From contig NZ_BMZA01000003.1 of NCBI RefSeq assembly GCF_014652555.1, positions 154,309 to 218,308 of the forward strand: a DNA stretch of 64,000 bases. The letters run 5' to 3'. The notes under the pieces were generated by a model, which searched no databases, had not been told where the DNA came from, and saw nothing but the letters and a program-made list of their open reading frames with translations. Below are positions 44,765 through 53,699 of this stretch, piece by piece (position 1 is the stretch's first letter; each line of letters begins with the position of its first letter). This DNA comes from Novosphingobium colocasiae. Its GTDB lineage: Bacteria > Pseudomonadota > Alphaproteobacteria > Sphingomonadales > Sphingomonadaceae. Made by a program: the position numbers and the translations under genes.

Positions 44765-44905
44765 GGCATGTCGGATCGTTCGCCGCCTTGCTCCTCCACC
44801 CTTCAGGTGGGTATCCACGATAGACTGGACGCGCTGCCTTGCGGCACGCTCCCCCACCCCCAACTCCGCCCCACTGAGGCGGGGAGATGGTAGTGCTACC
44901 CGCGA

Positions 44906-45814
44906 TCAATTCAGGAAGTTGGCCAGCGACATCGCGTTGAGCTGGGAGAATACCGAGTAGCTCGCTTGAAGGATGGTCTGGCGCTGGGCGATATCCACCG
45001 CGACCTGGCCGAGATCGGCGTTCTGTACCGAGCCGATCGTGTTGCTGAGGAGGGTGACGCGATCGGCGGCGCGCACGCTCAGCGTTTCCACCTGGGCCTG
45101 CTTGCGCCCGTTGGCCGCGTTGACCGCCCCGACCTGGGTGATGCCCGCATCGAGCAGATCGAGCGCGTTCGTGACGGCCTGCTTCTGCTCGTCCGTCAGC
45201 GTATCGCCGTAGGGGCCGGCGGCGGCCAGTGCCTGGAACGCCGGGATCAGCTTGCTGCCGATATCGCTGGCACCGATGCCATACTGCACATCCAGCCCGT
45301 CGCCGGCACGGGTCGAAAGGCGCACGGCGTCGTTCGTGAAGGCGTCCGCGGGTGCGATCCCGGCCAGGTCGTCCAGCGTCCTGGGCAGGAACGGGGTGCT
45401 TGACGTCTGCGATCCCGCGAACAGCGGGACGCCGGCCTCCTTGGCGTTGAGGCCGCTGCGCAAATCCGCGAAGGCATCGGTGATGATGTCCTGCAGGCCG
45501 GGCGAATTGCCGGTGCCGATCGCGCTGAACAGCTCGTCGCGCAGGCTGCCCATAGAACTGTCGATCGCCTCGATATTGGCCTGGTACAGCGACAGCGTGG
45601 TCGAAACCCGACTGACGTTGGTCTTGTAGGTTTCCTGCTGCGCCAGCATCGATTTGGCCGACAGCGTGCGCACCGCGTCAAGGCCGAGCCCGGCGTAGTC
45701 GTTGACCTTCTTCTCGGTGGCGAGCTGGAGCTGGCTGGTCGCCAGGCTCTGTTGCGAGCGCTGGATCGCGCCGGACAGGGTCTGTTGCAGCGGGATAGTG
45801 GCTACGCGGGTCAT
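44906..45814 (-). CDS. flgL: Hook-associated protein 3 FlgL
   Basis: A 302-residue hook-filament junction protein. Flagellin-like N- and C-terminal helices are present: LQQTLSGAIQRSQQSLATSQ, KVNDYAGLGLDAVRTLSAKS at the start, and TLSVRAADRVTLLSNTIGSV, LQASYSVFSQLNAMSLANF at the end. Exported by the flagellar type III apparatus. It follows flgK by 5 nt in a minus-strand operon flgE-flgK-flgL, with the downstream region non-coding up to the helical-repeat gene. Confidence 0.93.
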   Translation of the reverse strand: MTRVATIPLQQTLSGAIQRSQQSLATSQLQLATEKKVNDYAGLGLDAVRTLSAKSMLAQQETYKTNVSRVSTTLSLYQANIEAIDSSMGSLRDELFSAIGTGNSPGLQDIITDAFADLRSGLNAKEAGVPLFAGSQTSSTPFLPRTLDDLAGIAPADAFTNDAVRLSTRAGDGLDVQYGIGASDIGSKLIPAFQALAAAGPYGDTLTDEQKQAVTNALDLLDAGITQVGAVNAANGRKQAQVETLSVRAADRVTLLSNTIGSVQNADLGQVAVDIAQRQTILQASYSVFSQLNAMSLANFLN

Positions 45815-45819
45815 TCAGA

Positions 45820-47916
45820 TCACACCATGTCCAGGAGGGCGTCGTACATCTTCGATGCGGTGGTGATGACGCGCGCGGCGGCGGAGTAGCTGTTTTGCAG
45901 CACCACCATGTGCGCCAGTTCCTCGTCGATGTTGACGCCGGAATAGGAATCGCGCCGCGTCGTCGCGTCGGTCAGCCGGGCCGAGGTGTTGTCGGCCGTG
46001 GTCTGCGCCAGCGATGCCTGCGCGCCGACGTTGCCGAGCAGCCGGTTCGCGAACTGGACCACGGTGGCCTTGCCGTCCTTGCCGAAATCGGCGGTGGCCA
46101 GCAGGGCATCGACGAAGGCGTTGGCATTGCGGATGTCGCCCGATCCGATCGCCTTCCCGCCGACCGCCGCGTCCGCCTGCAGCAGCGCCAGCGGTACGCG
46201 GGCGGTGTTGTTGAGGAAATCGGCGGAGACTTGCGCGGTGGACAGGCCGCTGGCCGCGCCGGTCAGCCCGGACAGTGCCGAGAACGACAGGCTCGTGCCA
46301 TAGCGGGTGGTATTGTCCGCCGGGACCGAGATCGTCGCGCCGGTGCTGCCCGCTTTCGGGGTGAAGGCGATGCGTCCCTTGTCATCCAGCGCGAAGGTGC
46401 CGTAAGCGGCCAGATCGCCGCTGTTGAGCTGGTTGACCACATCGCCCCAGGTGTCGCCGGTGGCGGCGGTCAGCGTCTGGCTGGCAAGAATGCTGCCGTT
46501 GGCGCCGCGCAGCATGACCTGGCTGGTCTGCCCGGCGGCGAACCCGGTGGCGTCGCCGGCGACGAAGCCGGACGGGACCAGCGCGCTGGTTTCCGATCGC
46601 ACGAGGTTGTTGAGCCCGAAGAACTGCGAAAAGCCCACTCCGGCGCGATCGCTGGGGGTGGCGCTGTCTTGCGCGATGGCGATGCCGTTAGCACTGGATG
46701 CCGCGCCGATCGACAGTACACCATTGCTGAAGCCGGCACTGCCCGCTGCGCCCAGCCCGGCGTTGATCGCCGCCACGGCATCGTCCACCGTCGCGGCGGA
46801 TCCCAGCGCGTCAAAATCGACCGTCGTCTTGGCTACCAGCGTCCCCTCGGCCGAGACGACCGCGAACGTCGCCTTGCCGGTGAAACCGAGCCGGTCCGCG
46901 CCGATCAGCCCGTTGGACTGCCCATGCAGCACTTGTGGCGCGGGCAGCGTGGTCCCGGCGTTGGACACCGCATTCAGCGTCTGCGCCAGCCCGGTGAAGA
47001 CCTGACCGAGCTGTTCCGAAAAGCCCGGCAACACCCGGTCGCGCATATCGAGCAAGCCACCCAGCTTGCCACCGACGCTCGCCGATTCGATCCGCGTTCC
47101 GGTCGAAGCGCCGCTGACGCCGTCATCGCCGGCAAAGCGGATGTCGATCGAGGAATAGCTCGATTGCGCGCCGGCAATGCCGCTGTCGGCATAGCTCAGT
47201 TGTCGCAGCCGCCGGTCCAGCAGCACCTGCCCCGAACCGGTATCGATGGTGACGCGCCCGTCCGGCTGCTCGCGCACGCTGACCGCGATCAGCCCGCTCA
47301 GTTCCTGAAGCGCGTTCATCCTCTCATCCGCCGGGCCCGATGTGCCCATGCCCTGGCCCTGCAGCCGCGCCACTTCGGCGTTGAGGCCGTGGATCTTCTT
47401 GAGCAGCTCGTTGGCGCGCGTGACAGTGTCGGCCACCTCGCTGTCGACATCGCCCTGAAGGTTGGCGACATCGCCGCGCAGCCCGTTCAGGGTATCAATG
47501 CTGTCCTGGATGTTGCCGGTGAACAGCGCCACCGCCTCGGGCGAACCCTGCAGGCCGGTCACCTCGGAGATCGAACTGGAGATCGCCGAAAGGCGCGATG
47601 ACAGCCCGCTCTCCGCGCTCGGCGCGCCCAGCAGCGCCTGCAGGCGATCGAGGTAGTTGGCGGTCGCATCGGCCGCCCCGGCGGTTCCGGCACGCTGGTA
47701 GACGGCGGCTTCCAGGAACTTGTCCGCGACGCGCGACGGTTCGCCGACCACCACGCCGTTGACCGCGCCGCCGGTGACCGATGCGCTCTGCGACACCGTC
47801 TGGCGGGCATAGCCGACGGTGCCGACATTGGCGATGTTGGTCGAAACGGTCTGCATGCCCGCCTGCGAGGCGGACAGCCCCGAAATGGCGGAATGGAGGA
47901 TCGAATTGATCGACAC
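45820..47916 (-). CDS. flgK: Hook-associated protein 1 FlgK
   Basis: A 698-residue hook-filament junction protein. The N-terminus INSILHSAISGLSASQAGMQ with VSTNIANVGTVGYARQTV is the axial signature; the C-terminus GVNIDEELAHMVVLQNSYSA and ITTASKMYDALLDMV matches FlgK. It is longer than the E. coli protein (547), the extra length being in the variable middle domain, which is Ala/Gly/Thr/Ser-rich. Lies between flgE (21 nt upstream) and flgL. Confidence 0.95.
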   Translation of the reverse strand: MSINSILHSAISGLSASQAGMQTVSTNIANVGTVGYARQTVSQSASVTGGAVNGVVVGEPSRVADKFLEAAVYQRAGTAGAADATANYLDRLQALLGAPSAESGLSSRLSAISSSISEVTGLQGSPEAVALFTGNIQDSIDTLNGLRGDVANLQGDVDSEVADTVTRANELLKKIHGLNAEVARLQGQGMGTSGPADERMNALQELSGLIAVSVREQPDGRVTIDTGSGQVLLDRRLRQLSYADSGIAGAQSSYSSIDIRFAGDDGVSGASTGTRIESASVGGKLGGLLDMRDRVLPGFSEQLGQVFTGLAQTLNAVSNAGTTLPAPQVLHGQSNGLIGADRLGFTGKATFAVVSAEGTLVAKTTVDFDALGSAATVDDAVAAINAGLGAAGSAGFSNGVLSIGAASSANGIAIAQDSATPSDRAGVGFSQFFGLNNLVRSETSALVPSGFVAGDATGFAAGQTSQVMLRGANGSILASQTLTAATGDTWGDVVNQLNSGDLAAYGTFALDDKGRIAFTPKAGSTGATISVPADNTTRYGTSLSFSALSGLTGAASGLSTAQVSADFLNNTARVPLALLQADAAVGGKAIGSGDIRNANAFVDALLATADFGKDGKATVVQFANRLLGNVGAQASLAQTTADNTSARLTDATTRRDSYSGVNIDEELAHMVVLQNSYSAAARVITTASKMYDALLDMV

Positions 47917-47937
47917 TTACGGTTTTCCGGCCGCGTA

Positions 47938-49251
47938 TCAGCGCTTCAGGTTGCTGACTTCCTGGAGCATGTCGTCCACCGTGGTGATAATCTTGGACGA
48001 AGCGCTGTAGGCGCGCTGGAACAGGATCATGTTCGAGAATTCGGCCGCCAGATCGACGTTGGAGGCTTCGAGCATGCTGGCCGAGATCTTGCCGGTCCCG
48101 GCCGATCCCGCCGCATTGATCGCGGCGGTGCCCGAATCCTGCGAAACGAGGTAGGCATTGCCGCTGATCCGCGTCAGCCCGTCCGGGTTCTGGAAGGTGG
48201 CGATCGGGATCTGGTAGATCGCGCGCGAGGTGCCATCGTCGAACACCGCGCTGACGATGCCGCTGTCGGAGATCTTCACCGAAGCCACCGTGCCCAGCAT
48301 GCCGCCATCGACCGAGGAGGCGAGCAGCGCGGAATCGCTGCCAAACTGGGTCAGCCCGCCAAGCCCCCCGTTGCTGCCGAGGTTCAGGGTGATCGGCGAT
48401 GATCCAGCACCGTTGGCGTAAGTGATGCTGAGCGCGCCGAACAGCGACTGGGCGCTGCCCAGGTTAAGGCTGCCATCGGCGTTGAAGCTGACCGTGGCGC
48501 TGCCGAGCAAGCCGTTGCTGCCCACCGGCAGGCCGTTGATGGTGGTCATTTCCGCCGGATCGCCGGTGATTTCCGCTGCCCACTGGTTAGCCCCGGTCTT
48601 GACGAAGCTGAAGGTCAGCGTGTGCGCCGATCCTTGCGCGTCGAAAATGCTGACCGAGCGCGAGAATTCCGGGCTGGTGGTGCCGTTCGCCATATCGCCG
48701 GCGGTATAGGTGCTGACCGGGGTGGCGGTGGAATCGAGGTTGGCGCGCAGTTCGATCAGCCGCGTCGGTGTCGCCGCGCCGGTCAGCGCATTGGGCCGGA
48801 TCGCCTGCAACGAGGTCTGGCTGGCGGTGCCGACGGCGTTCCCGTTGGCGTCGAGCGGCCAGCCCATCAGATAGTAGCCCGCGGTGTTGCGCAGATAACC
48901 GGCGGAATCGGTGGTGAACGAACCGGACCGGGTATAGGCGATCGCGCCGGTACCGTCGGTGTTGGGGCGCACCACGAAGAAACCCGCGCCGTCGATGCTG
49001 ATATCAGTCAGGCTGTTCGATGCCTGGAGCAGCCCCTGCTTCGAGATCAGCGCCTTGGGCGTGGCGGTGACGCCGCCGGCCGAATAGCTGCTGACCAGGC
49101 TGCCGCCGTTGACCAGTGATTCGAACTGCGCCGAGGTGCCCTTGTAGCCCACCGTGTTCACGTTGGTGATGTTGTCCGCGACCGTGGCCATCGCGCTCGA
49201 CTGCGCATTGAGGCCCGAAACGCCGGCGTAGAGAGCAGAATAGAGGCTCAT
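47938..49251 (-). CDS. flgE: Flagellar hook protein FlgE
   Basis: A 437-residue hook subunit. N-terminal SLYSALYAGVSGLNAQSSAM and ITNVNTVGYKGTSAQFESL; middle SISIDGAGFFVV-type segment (ISIDGAGFFVVRPN) and AYTRSGSFTTDSAGYL; C-terminus NVDLAAEFSNMILFQRAYSA. The start at 49251 begins at the family N-terminus; an upstream extension of 17 residues is Arg-rich and not conserved. It leads the flgE-flgK-flgL operon, with a TCATCCTAGAA element 74 nt upstream. No flgD hook cap gene is adjacent. Confidence 0.96.
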   Translation of the reverse strand: MSLYSALYAGVSGLNAQSSAMATVADNITNVNTVGYKGTSAQFESLVNGGSLVSSYSAGGVTATPKALISKQGLLQASNSLTDISIDGAGFFVVRPNTDGTGAIAYTRSGSFTTDSAGYLRNTAGYYLMGWPLDANGNAVGTASQTSLQAIRPNALTGAATPTRLIELRANLDSTATPVSTYTAGDMANGTTSPEFSRSVSIFDAQGSAHTLTFSFVKTGANQWAAEITGDPAEMTTINGLPVGSNGLLGSATVSFNADGSLNLGSAQSLFGALSITYANGAGSSPITLNLGSNGGLGGLTQFGSDSALLASSVDGGMLGTVASVKISDSGIVSAVFDDGTSRAIYQIPIATFQNPDGLTRISGNAYLVSQDSGTAAINAAGSAGTGKISASMLEASNVDLAAEFSNMILFQRAYSASSKIITTVDDMLQEVSNLKR

Positions 49252-49324
49252 AGCATGTCTCCTGTGCCGGACGGGCGGCCGAGTGCGCGTCGCGAAGCGC
49301 ACATTCGCGCACCGGACACAGGCG

Positions 49325-49335
49325 TTCTAGGATGA
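49325..49335 (-). promoter_or_regulatory. TCATCCTAGAA element before flgE
   Basis: Minus-strand TCATCCTAGAA, 74 nt upstream of the flgE ATG; same 11-mer and spacing as before fliC at 36443. Confidence 0.5.
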
Positions 49336-49404
49336 ATTGAGCCCCTCCGGTCGCGCCGAAGGATAAAAATCCGGCGGAGTTTCAGCATATCTTCACGGGC
49401 ACCC

Positions 49405-49417
49405 GGCAAAAATTGCC
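49405..49417. promoter_or_regulatory. GGCAAAAATTGCC palindrome before flbT
   Basis: Inverted repeat GGCAA-AAA-TTGCC in the flgE/flbT divergent region, about 28 nt before the TCCTATAAT element. A near copy lies at 52691. CCCGGCAAAAA is reminiscent of Caulobacter ftr sites bound by FlbD, but this is only a resemblance. Confidence 0.5.
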
Positions 49418-49444
49418 TGCCTGCACGCGGGAACGCGCAAATGT

Positions 49445-49453
49445 TCCTATAAT
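49445..49453 (+). promoter_or_regulatory. TCCTATAAT element before flbT
   Basis: -10-like TCCTATAAT, 29 nt before the flbT ATG. Confidence 0.5.
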
Positions 49454-49481
49454 TGATCTCACCAAGGGGGTTTCTTTCGCC

Positions 49482-49874
49482 ATGACGCTTCGCATTTCGC
49501 TTCGCAACGACGAGCCACTGATCGTGAACGGCGCGGTCCTGCGCGCGGTCGGCCGCACCGATCTGGTGTTGGAAAACGACGCGACGATCCTGCGCGGGCG
49601 CGATGTCATGAAGCCGCAGGATGCCACCACCCCGGCCCGCCACCTCTATTTCACCTGCATGATGGCCTATATCGATCCCGCCAATCTGGAGCAGCACCAG
49701 GCGGCGCTGCTGGAAAAGCTCGAAGCGCTGCTGTCGGCGCTGCGCTCGCCCGAAGCCAAGGCAGTCTGCGTTACGTTCGCGGAAAAGGTGGCGGTGGGCG
49801 ATTTCTACCACGCGCTGACCGAATGCCGCTGGCTGATCGATTACGAGACCGAGGCGTTGGCCCGCCTTGCCTAG
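49482..49874 (+). CDS. flbT: FlbT, flagellin translation regulator
   Basis: A 130-residue protein of the FlbT family. In Caulobacter FlbT binds the flagellin mRNA leader and represses its translation until the hook is done, with FlaF antagonising it; flaF is also in this window. Family segments visible are ISLRNDEPLIVNGAVLRAVG, LENDATILRGRDVMKP, ATTPARHLYFTCMMAYIDP and FYHALTECRWLIDYE. Start at 49482 begins the conserved N-terminus and lies 13 nt after GGGGG. Its stop overlaps the fliI TTG start. Confidence 0.93.
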   Translation: MTLRISLRNDEPLIVNGAVLRAVGRTDLVLENDATILRGRDVMKPQDATTPARHLYFTCMMAYIDPANLEQHQAALLEKLEALLSALRSPEAKAVCVTFAEKVAVGDFYHALTECRWLIDYETEALARLA

Positions 49875-51204
49875 CCTCGCCGCCGCTGCTGCCGGTCTGC
49901 GCACGCTCATGCCGGACCAGCGCTATGGGCGCGTGGTGTCCGTGCGCGGGGCGCTGATCGAAGTGGACGGACTGGCCGGCGCGGCGCGGATCGGATCGCG
50001 GATCACCTTGCGCTCGCATGCCGGGGCGATCGACGCCGAAGTGATCGGGCTCGACCACGGTATCGCTCATTGCATGCCGTTCCACGAACCCGAAGGCATC
50101 GCCTCGGGGTCGCGCGCCGAACTGACCGCCGGGCAGCTTGACCTACGGGTCTCGCCGGGCTGGCTCGGCCGGGTGGTCGACGGGCTTGGCCGTCCGGTGG
50201 ACGGCAAGGGGCCGCTGCCGCAGGGGCCCGAGCGCCGACGGATCAAGGCCGCGCCGCCGCCGGCGTCTTCGCGCGCGCGGGTGGGGACGCGGATCGAGAC
50301 CGGGGTACGCGCGCTCGATCTTTTCGCGCCCTTGTGCCGGGGCCAGCGGCTGGGTCTGTTCGCGGGGTCAGGGGTGGGCAAATCGACCCTGCTGTCGATG
50401 CTGGCGCGCTGGAGCGAATGCGATGTCGCGGTGATCGGCCTGATCGGCGAGCGCGGCCGTGAAGTGCAGGAATTCATCGAGGACGATCTGGGCGAGGAAG
50501 GGCTGGCGCGCAGCGTCGTCGTCGTCGCCACCTCGGATGAACCGGCGCTGCTGCGGCGGCAGGCGGCATGGACCACGCTGGCAGTGGCCGAACATTTCCG
50601 CGATGCCGGGCTCGATGTGCTGTGCCTGATGGATTCGGTAACCCGCTTCGCCATGGCCCAGCGCGAGATCGGCCTCGCCGCCGGCGAGCCGCCTGCCACC
50701 AAGGGCTATACCCCCACCGTCTTCGCCGAACTGCCCCGCTTGCTGGAACGTGCCGGACCCGGCCTGCCGGGACAGGGGGCGATCACCGGGCTGTTCACCG
50801 TGCTGGTCGATGGCGACGATCACAACGAGCCGATCGCCGATGCTGTGCGCGGTATCCTTGACGGCCACGTCGTCATCAGCCGCCAGATCGCTGAGCGCGG
50901 GCGCTATCCGGCGATCGACGTGCTACGCTCGGTTTCGCGCACGCTGCCGCACTGCCTCGATCCCGAGGACAACGCCACCCGGCTTGCCGCGCGCCGCGAA
51001 CTGGCGACGTGGAAAGACATGGAAGAGATGGTCCGGCTGGGTGCCTATCGCCCCGGTGCCAGCCCGGAAGTCGATCGCGCGGTCGGCATCGCCCCCCGCA
51101 TCGAGGAGCTGTTGCAGCAGGACCGGCACGACCGCAGCTTCGCCGCACGCGATTTCGCGGCTCTGAACGCCATTCTGGAGGGGACCGATGAAGACGCCCT
51201 ATGA
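49867..51204 (+). CDS. fliI: Flagellar export ATPase FliI
   Basis: A 445-residue hexameric ATPase that energises flagellar type III export. It has the F1-beta-like Walker A GSGVGKST at 167-174, the catalytic Glu in IGERGREVQEFIEDDLGEEG, and Walker B in DVLCLMDSVTRFAMAQREIG. Domains are complete: N-terminal beta-barrel, nucleotide-binding core and C-terminal helices. Translation likely begins at a TTG (49867) overlapping the flbT stop; a later ATG at residue 15 is an alternative. The regulator FliH, normally adjacent, is not in the window. Confidence 0.94.
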   Translation: MPSLAAAAAGLRTLMPDQRYGRVVSVRGALIEVDGLAGAARIGSRITLRSHAGAIDAEVIGLDHGIAHCMPFHEPEGIASGSRAELTAGQLDLRVSPGWLGRVVDGLGRPVDGKGPLPQGPERRRIKAAPPPASSRARVGTRIETGVRALDLFAPLCRGQRLGLFAGSGVGKSTLLSMLARWSECDVAVIGLIGERGREVQEFIEDDLGEEGLARSVVVVATSDEPALLRRQAAWTTLAVAEHFRDAGLDVLCLMDSVTRFAMAQREIGLAAGEPPATKGYTPTVFAELPRLLERAGPGLPGQGAITGLFTVLVDGDDHNEPIADAVRGILDGHVVISRQIAERGRYPAIDVLRSVSRTLPHCLDPEDNATRLAARRELATWKDMEEMVRLGAYRPGASPEVDRAVGIAPRIEELLQQDRHDRSFAARDFAALNAILEGTDEDAL

Positions 51205-51631
51205 CGCCGCGCTGCGGCTGCGCCAGCGCGAACTGGACGAAGTGGTGAACGCCATCAACGCCGAGGCCGGGGCACTGGGCGCGGTGGAGCAGGAGCGGGC
51301 GCGGGTGGCGGCGGCCTTGCGCGATGAAGCCGATCTGGCTGCCGCCGACCTCACTCTGGTCTCGCCCGGCTGGCAGCAGCGCATGCGTGGCGCGCGGCAG
51401 GCGCTGACGGCCCGGCAGCGCGAGCTGGAAGGCCGGATCGACCGGCTGCGCACCAGCGCCGCCGATGCCTATGGGGTGTTGCGCGGAATCGAGACGGCGG
51501 CGGACGGCTTCCGGGCCGAGGCGCGGCGCAACGAAGCGGCGGCCGAACAGTCCGCCAGCGATGATCGCAGCGCTACCGTTTTCGTGCGCAGCGCCCGTAC
51601 CCAGCGCGAGCCCGGGGGCAGGGCGTCATGA
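51188..51631 (+). CDS. fliJ: FliJ-like export chaperone
   Basis: A 147-residue protein of long helices rich in Arg, Ala and Glu, the antiparallel coiled-coil pattern of FliJ (LRLRQRELDEVVNAINAEAG, RQALTARQRELEGRIDRLRT). FliJ stirs the export gate and binds the FliI hexamer, and it follows fliI here with a 17-nt overlap, the usual order. Sequence similarity in FliJ is inherently low, so the call depends partly on context. Confidence 0.8.
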   Translation: MKTPYDAALRLRQRELDEVVNAINAEAGALGAVEQERARVAAALRDEADLAAADLTLVSPGWQQRMRGARQALTARQRELEGRIDRLRTSAADAYGVLRGIETAADGFRAEARRNEAAAEQSASDDRSATVFVRSARTQREPGGRAS

Positions 51632-52569
51632 TCGAGGGTGCGCGCACCGCCGATACGGCCGCGACCGGCCTGAGCGCGGCCGAGAAGGCCCGGCTGATCT
51701 ACGAGCAGGCGCGCAGCGACATGTCGTCGCGGCTGTGGAACGCGGCGCTCGGATCGGTGACTGGCGACGATGCGACGCCCGGCTCGACCACCGCGCTGAT
51801 GCCGGTCGGGCCGCTGGGCCTCGACCGGCTGCTGGCGATCCTCTCGCCTGATCCCGAGACCCCGCTCGATGTCAGCGCGATGCCGCAGCTTGCCCCTGCC
51901 GCCGCCGGTGGCGGTGAGGCACTGACGGCGATGCGGGACGGGCCCAACGCGCGCTACACCGGAATGCTCGACGCCGCGTCCGCGCGCAGCGGCATCCCTG
52001 CCTCGGCGCTGGCGGCGATCGTCGATGCCGAAGCGGCCAAAGGGCCGAGCGGGGCCTGGCAGCCCTATTCGCGCAACCCCCGCTCCAGCGCCGCCGGCCT
52101 CGGCCAGTTCCTGTCGCGCACCTGGGAGGGCGAGGCGGAGCGTGCCGGAACCTGGCTTAACCAGACGGCGCAGGCGCGAGGCTGGCTGGATGCGCGGGGG
52201 CAAGTGAAGGAGTCCAGCCGCAGCGCTCTGCTGGCGATGCGCTACGATCCGCGCGCCTCGATCGAGGCGGTGGCCGATTACGCCAGTGCCAACGTCAAGG
52301 CGCTGCGCCGGGCAGGGGCGCTGACCGGCACCGATACGGTGGACGTGGCGCAGGCGGCCTATCTGGGCCATCACCTCGGCGTCGGCGATGCGCGACGGTT
52401 CCTTGCCGGCGGGCTTTCGCCTGATCGCGCTCGCAGGCTGCTGGGTGCGCAAGTGGGCACGGCGGCGGCCGAGCGGCGCATCGCCCGGGCCGGCAGCGCG
52501 GTGGCGGCCCACCGCACCTGGCTGCTCGAATATGTCGGCAAGCGCATCCGGCCTGATCGCTTCGCCTGA
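51628..52569 (+). CDS. Flagellar lytic transglycosylase-like protein
   Basis: A 313-residue protein whose central part (about residues 108-245) matches SLT-type lytic transglycosylases: SGIPASALAAIVDAEAAKG with the catalytic-type Glu, SAAGLGQFLSRTWE and MRYDPRASIEAVADYASAN. No N-terminal signal peptide, so it may leave by the flagellar export route, like FlgJ muramidase domains. It overlaps fliJ by 4 nt. Because the FlgJ gene in this window (63213) encodes only the rod-binding half, this is probably the dedicated enzyme that opens peptidoglycan for the rod. Confidence 0.75.
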   Translation: MIEGARTADTAATGLSAAEKARLIYEQARSDMSSRLWNAALGSVTGDDATPGSTTALMPVGPLGLDRLLAILSPDPETPLDVSAMPQLAPAAAGGGEALTAMRDGPNARYTGMLDAASARSGIPASALAAIVDAEAAKGPSGAWQPYSRNPRSSAAGLGQFLSRTWEGEAERAGTWLNQTAQARGWLDARGQVKESSRSALLAMRYDPRASIEAVADYASANVKALRRAGALTGTDTVDVAQAAYLGHHLGVGDARRFLAGGLSPDRARRLLGAQVGTAAAERRIARAGSAVAAHRTWLLEYVGKRIRPDRFA

Positions 52570-52690
52570 TCCGGCAAGGGGGGCAGGCAAAGATTGCCCG
52601 TTCGGAGTCGCATCGGGAGTCAAAAATGTGCCGTTTTTGTCAACTCGGCGACTCGTACCAAACCAAATGGTAGGAAAAATCGACCTAAAG

Positions 52691-52707
52691 GCGGCAAAAT
52701 TTGCCGC
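52691..52707. promoter_or_regulatory. GCGGCAAAATTTGCCGC palindrome
   Basis: Perfect 8-bp inverted repeat around a central A, 103 nt before the sigma-like gene; same core as the palindrome before flbT. Two TCCTATA-type elements in reverse orientation (52724-52732, 52748-52757) lie between it and the gene. Confidence 0.55.
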
Positions 52708-52809
52708 ATCAGTGGATAACTCCGGTATAGGATTGTTGGTTCCCGAAATATAGGAATAGATTCGCCCTCAAGGACGCGACGCAAGGGGCTTCGCGAACCG
52801 GGGTTCGCC

Positions 52810-53664
52810 ATGTCGAAGATCACTGCCGCTCTTGAGGCCGCGGTTTCCACGGTCCAGTCCAATATGCCGACCGATGCCGCGCAAACCCGGCGTCAGCGTG
52901 CCGAAATCGATCGTGCTTTTGCCCGCATTCTCAAGCTGATCGCGCCGCGCATCCGTCACTTCATCCGCCAGTACGGCCTTGCCGGTCACTGGGAGGATGC
53001 CGAGCAGTGCTGCGCCATCGCCGTCCACCGCGCGATCCTCGCCTATGAACCGGAAAAGGCGCAGTTCACCACATTCGTGAACTGGCAGATCCGCGGCGAA
53101 CTCCAGAGCCTGCGCTTCCGCGTCATGACCGATCAACGCCCGTCCGCGCGCAAGGTGGAGGCGACCACCGTCTCGCTTGACGCGATCACCGGCGGCGCGG
53201 ACGGCGAAGGCCTGTCGATCCTCGCGGCCATCGCTGACGAGGACGCGCTGGACCGCACCGAAGCGGGCGCGAGCGATTACCTCGCCCGTTCGGCGATGCG
53301 CGCGCTGACCGACACGTATGTCGAGCACTTGCGCAACGCCGGCCTCGATCGTATCAACCGCCGCGCCCAGCCGCGCAAGCTGACCCGCGCCGAACGCGCC
53401 GCTGGGGCAGTGGCTGTTCCCCAGCCGCCGGTCGATACCAGCGAGGTAAGCGAACTGGAGGAGCGCATCGAGCACAACCGCCAGGTGGTCCAGGGGCGGC
53501 TGTTCGACATCGCCCCGCTCGACCTGGGCGATGACGAATCCACCCGCGAACGCATGCGCCAGATCGCCAAGCGCGCGGCCAAGACCATCGGCGACCTCGC
53601 CATCCACGACCCCCGCTTCGCACTGATGGCCGAATACCGCGAGGCGATGGTTTCGACGCACTGA
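52810..53664 (+). CDS. Sigma-70-like factor of the flagellar locus
   Basis: A 284-residue protein whose first half matches sigma region 2: LIAPRIRHFIRQYGLAGHWE, then EDAEQCCAIAVHRAILAYEP and FTTFVNWQIRGELQSLRFRV, the helices that bind core polymerase and the -10 element. I see no region 4 helix-turn-helix; the second half is Arg/Glu-rich helices with a long linker (RINRRAQPRKLTRAERAA). It may be a locus-specific flagellar sigma or a core-binding regulator. It is monocistronic, with a palindrome upstream and a hairpin terminator downstream. Confidence 0.65.
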   Translation: MSKITAALEAAVSTVQSNMPTDAAQTRRQRAEIDRAFARILKLIAPRIRHFIRQYGLAGHWEDAEQCCAIAVHRAILAYEPEKAQFTTFVNWQIRGELQSLRFRVMTDQRPSARKVEATTVSLDAITGGADGEGLSILAAIADEDALDRTEAGASDYLARSAMRALTDTYVEHLRNAGLDRINRRAQPRKLTRAERAAGAVAVPQPPVDTSEVSELEERIEHNRQVVQGRLFDIAPLDLGDDESTRERMRQIAKRAAKTIGDLAIHDPRFALMAEYREAMVSTH

Positions 53665-53673
53665 GGGGCGTTG

Positions 53674-53696
53674 ATCCTCCCCGTCCCGGGGAGGAT
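53674..53696. terminator. Bidirectional hairpin between sigma-like gene and flaF
   Basis: ATCCTCCCC / GGGGAGGAT, a perfect 9-bp stem with a 5-nt loop in the 35-nt gap between the convergent stops. No T-tract. Confidence 0.65.
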
Positions 53697-53699
53697 ACG

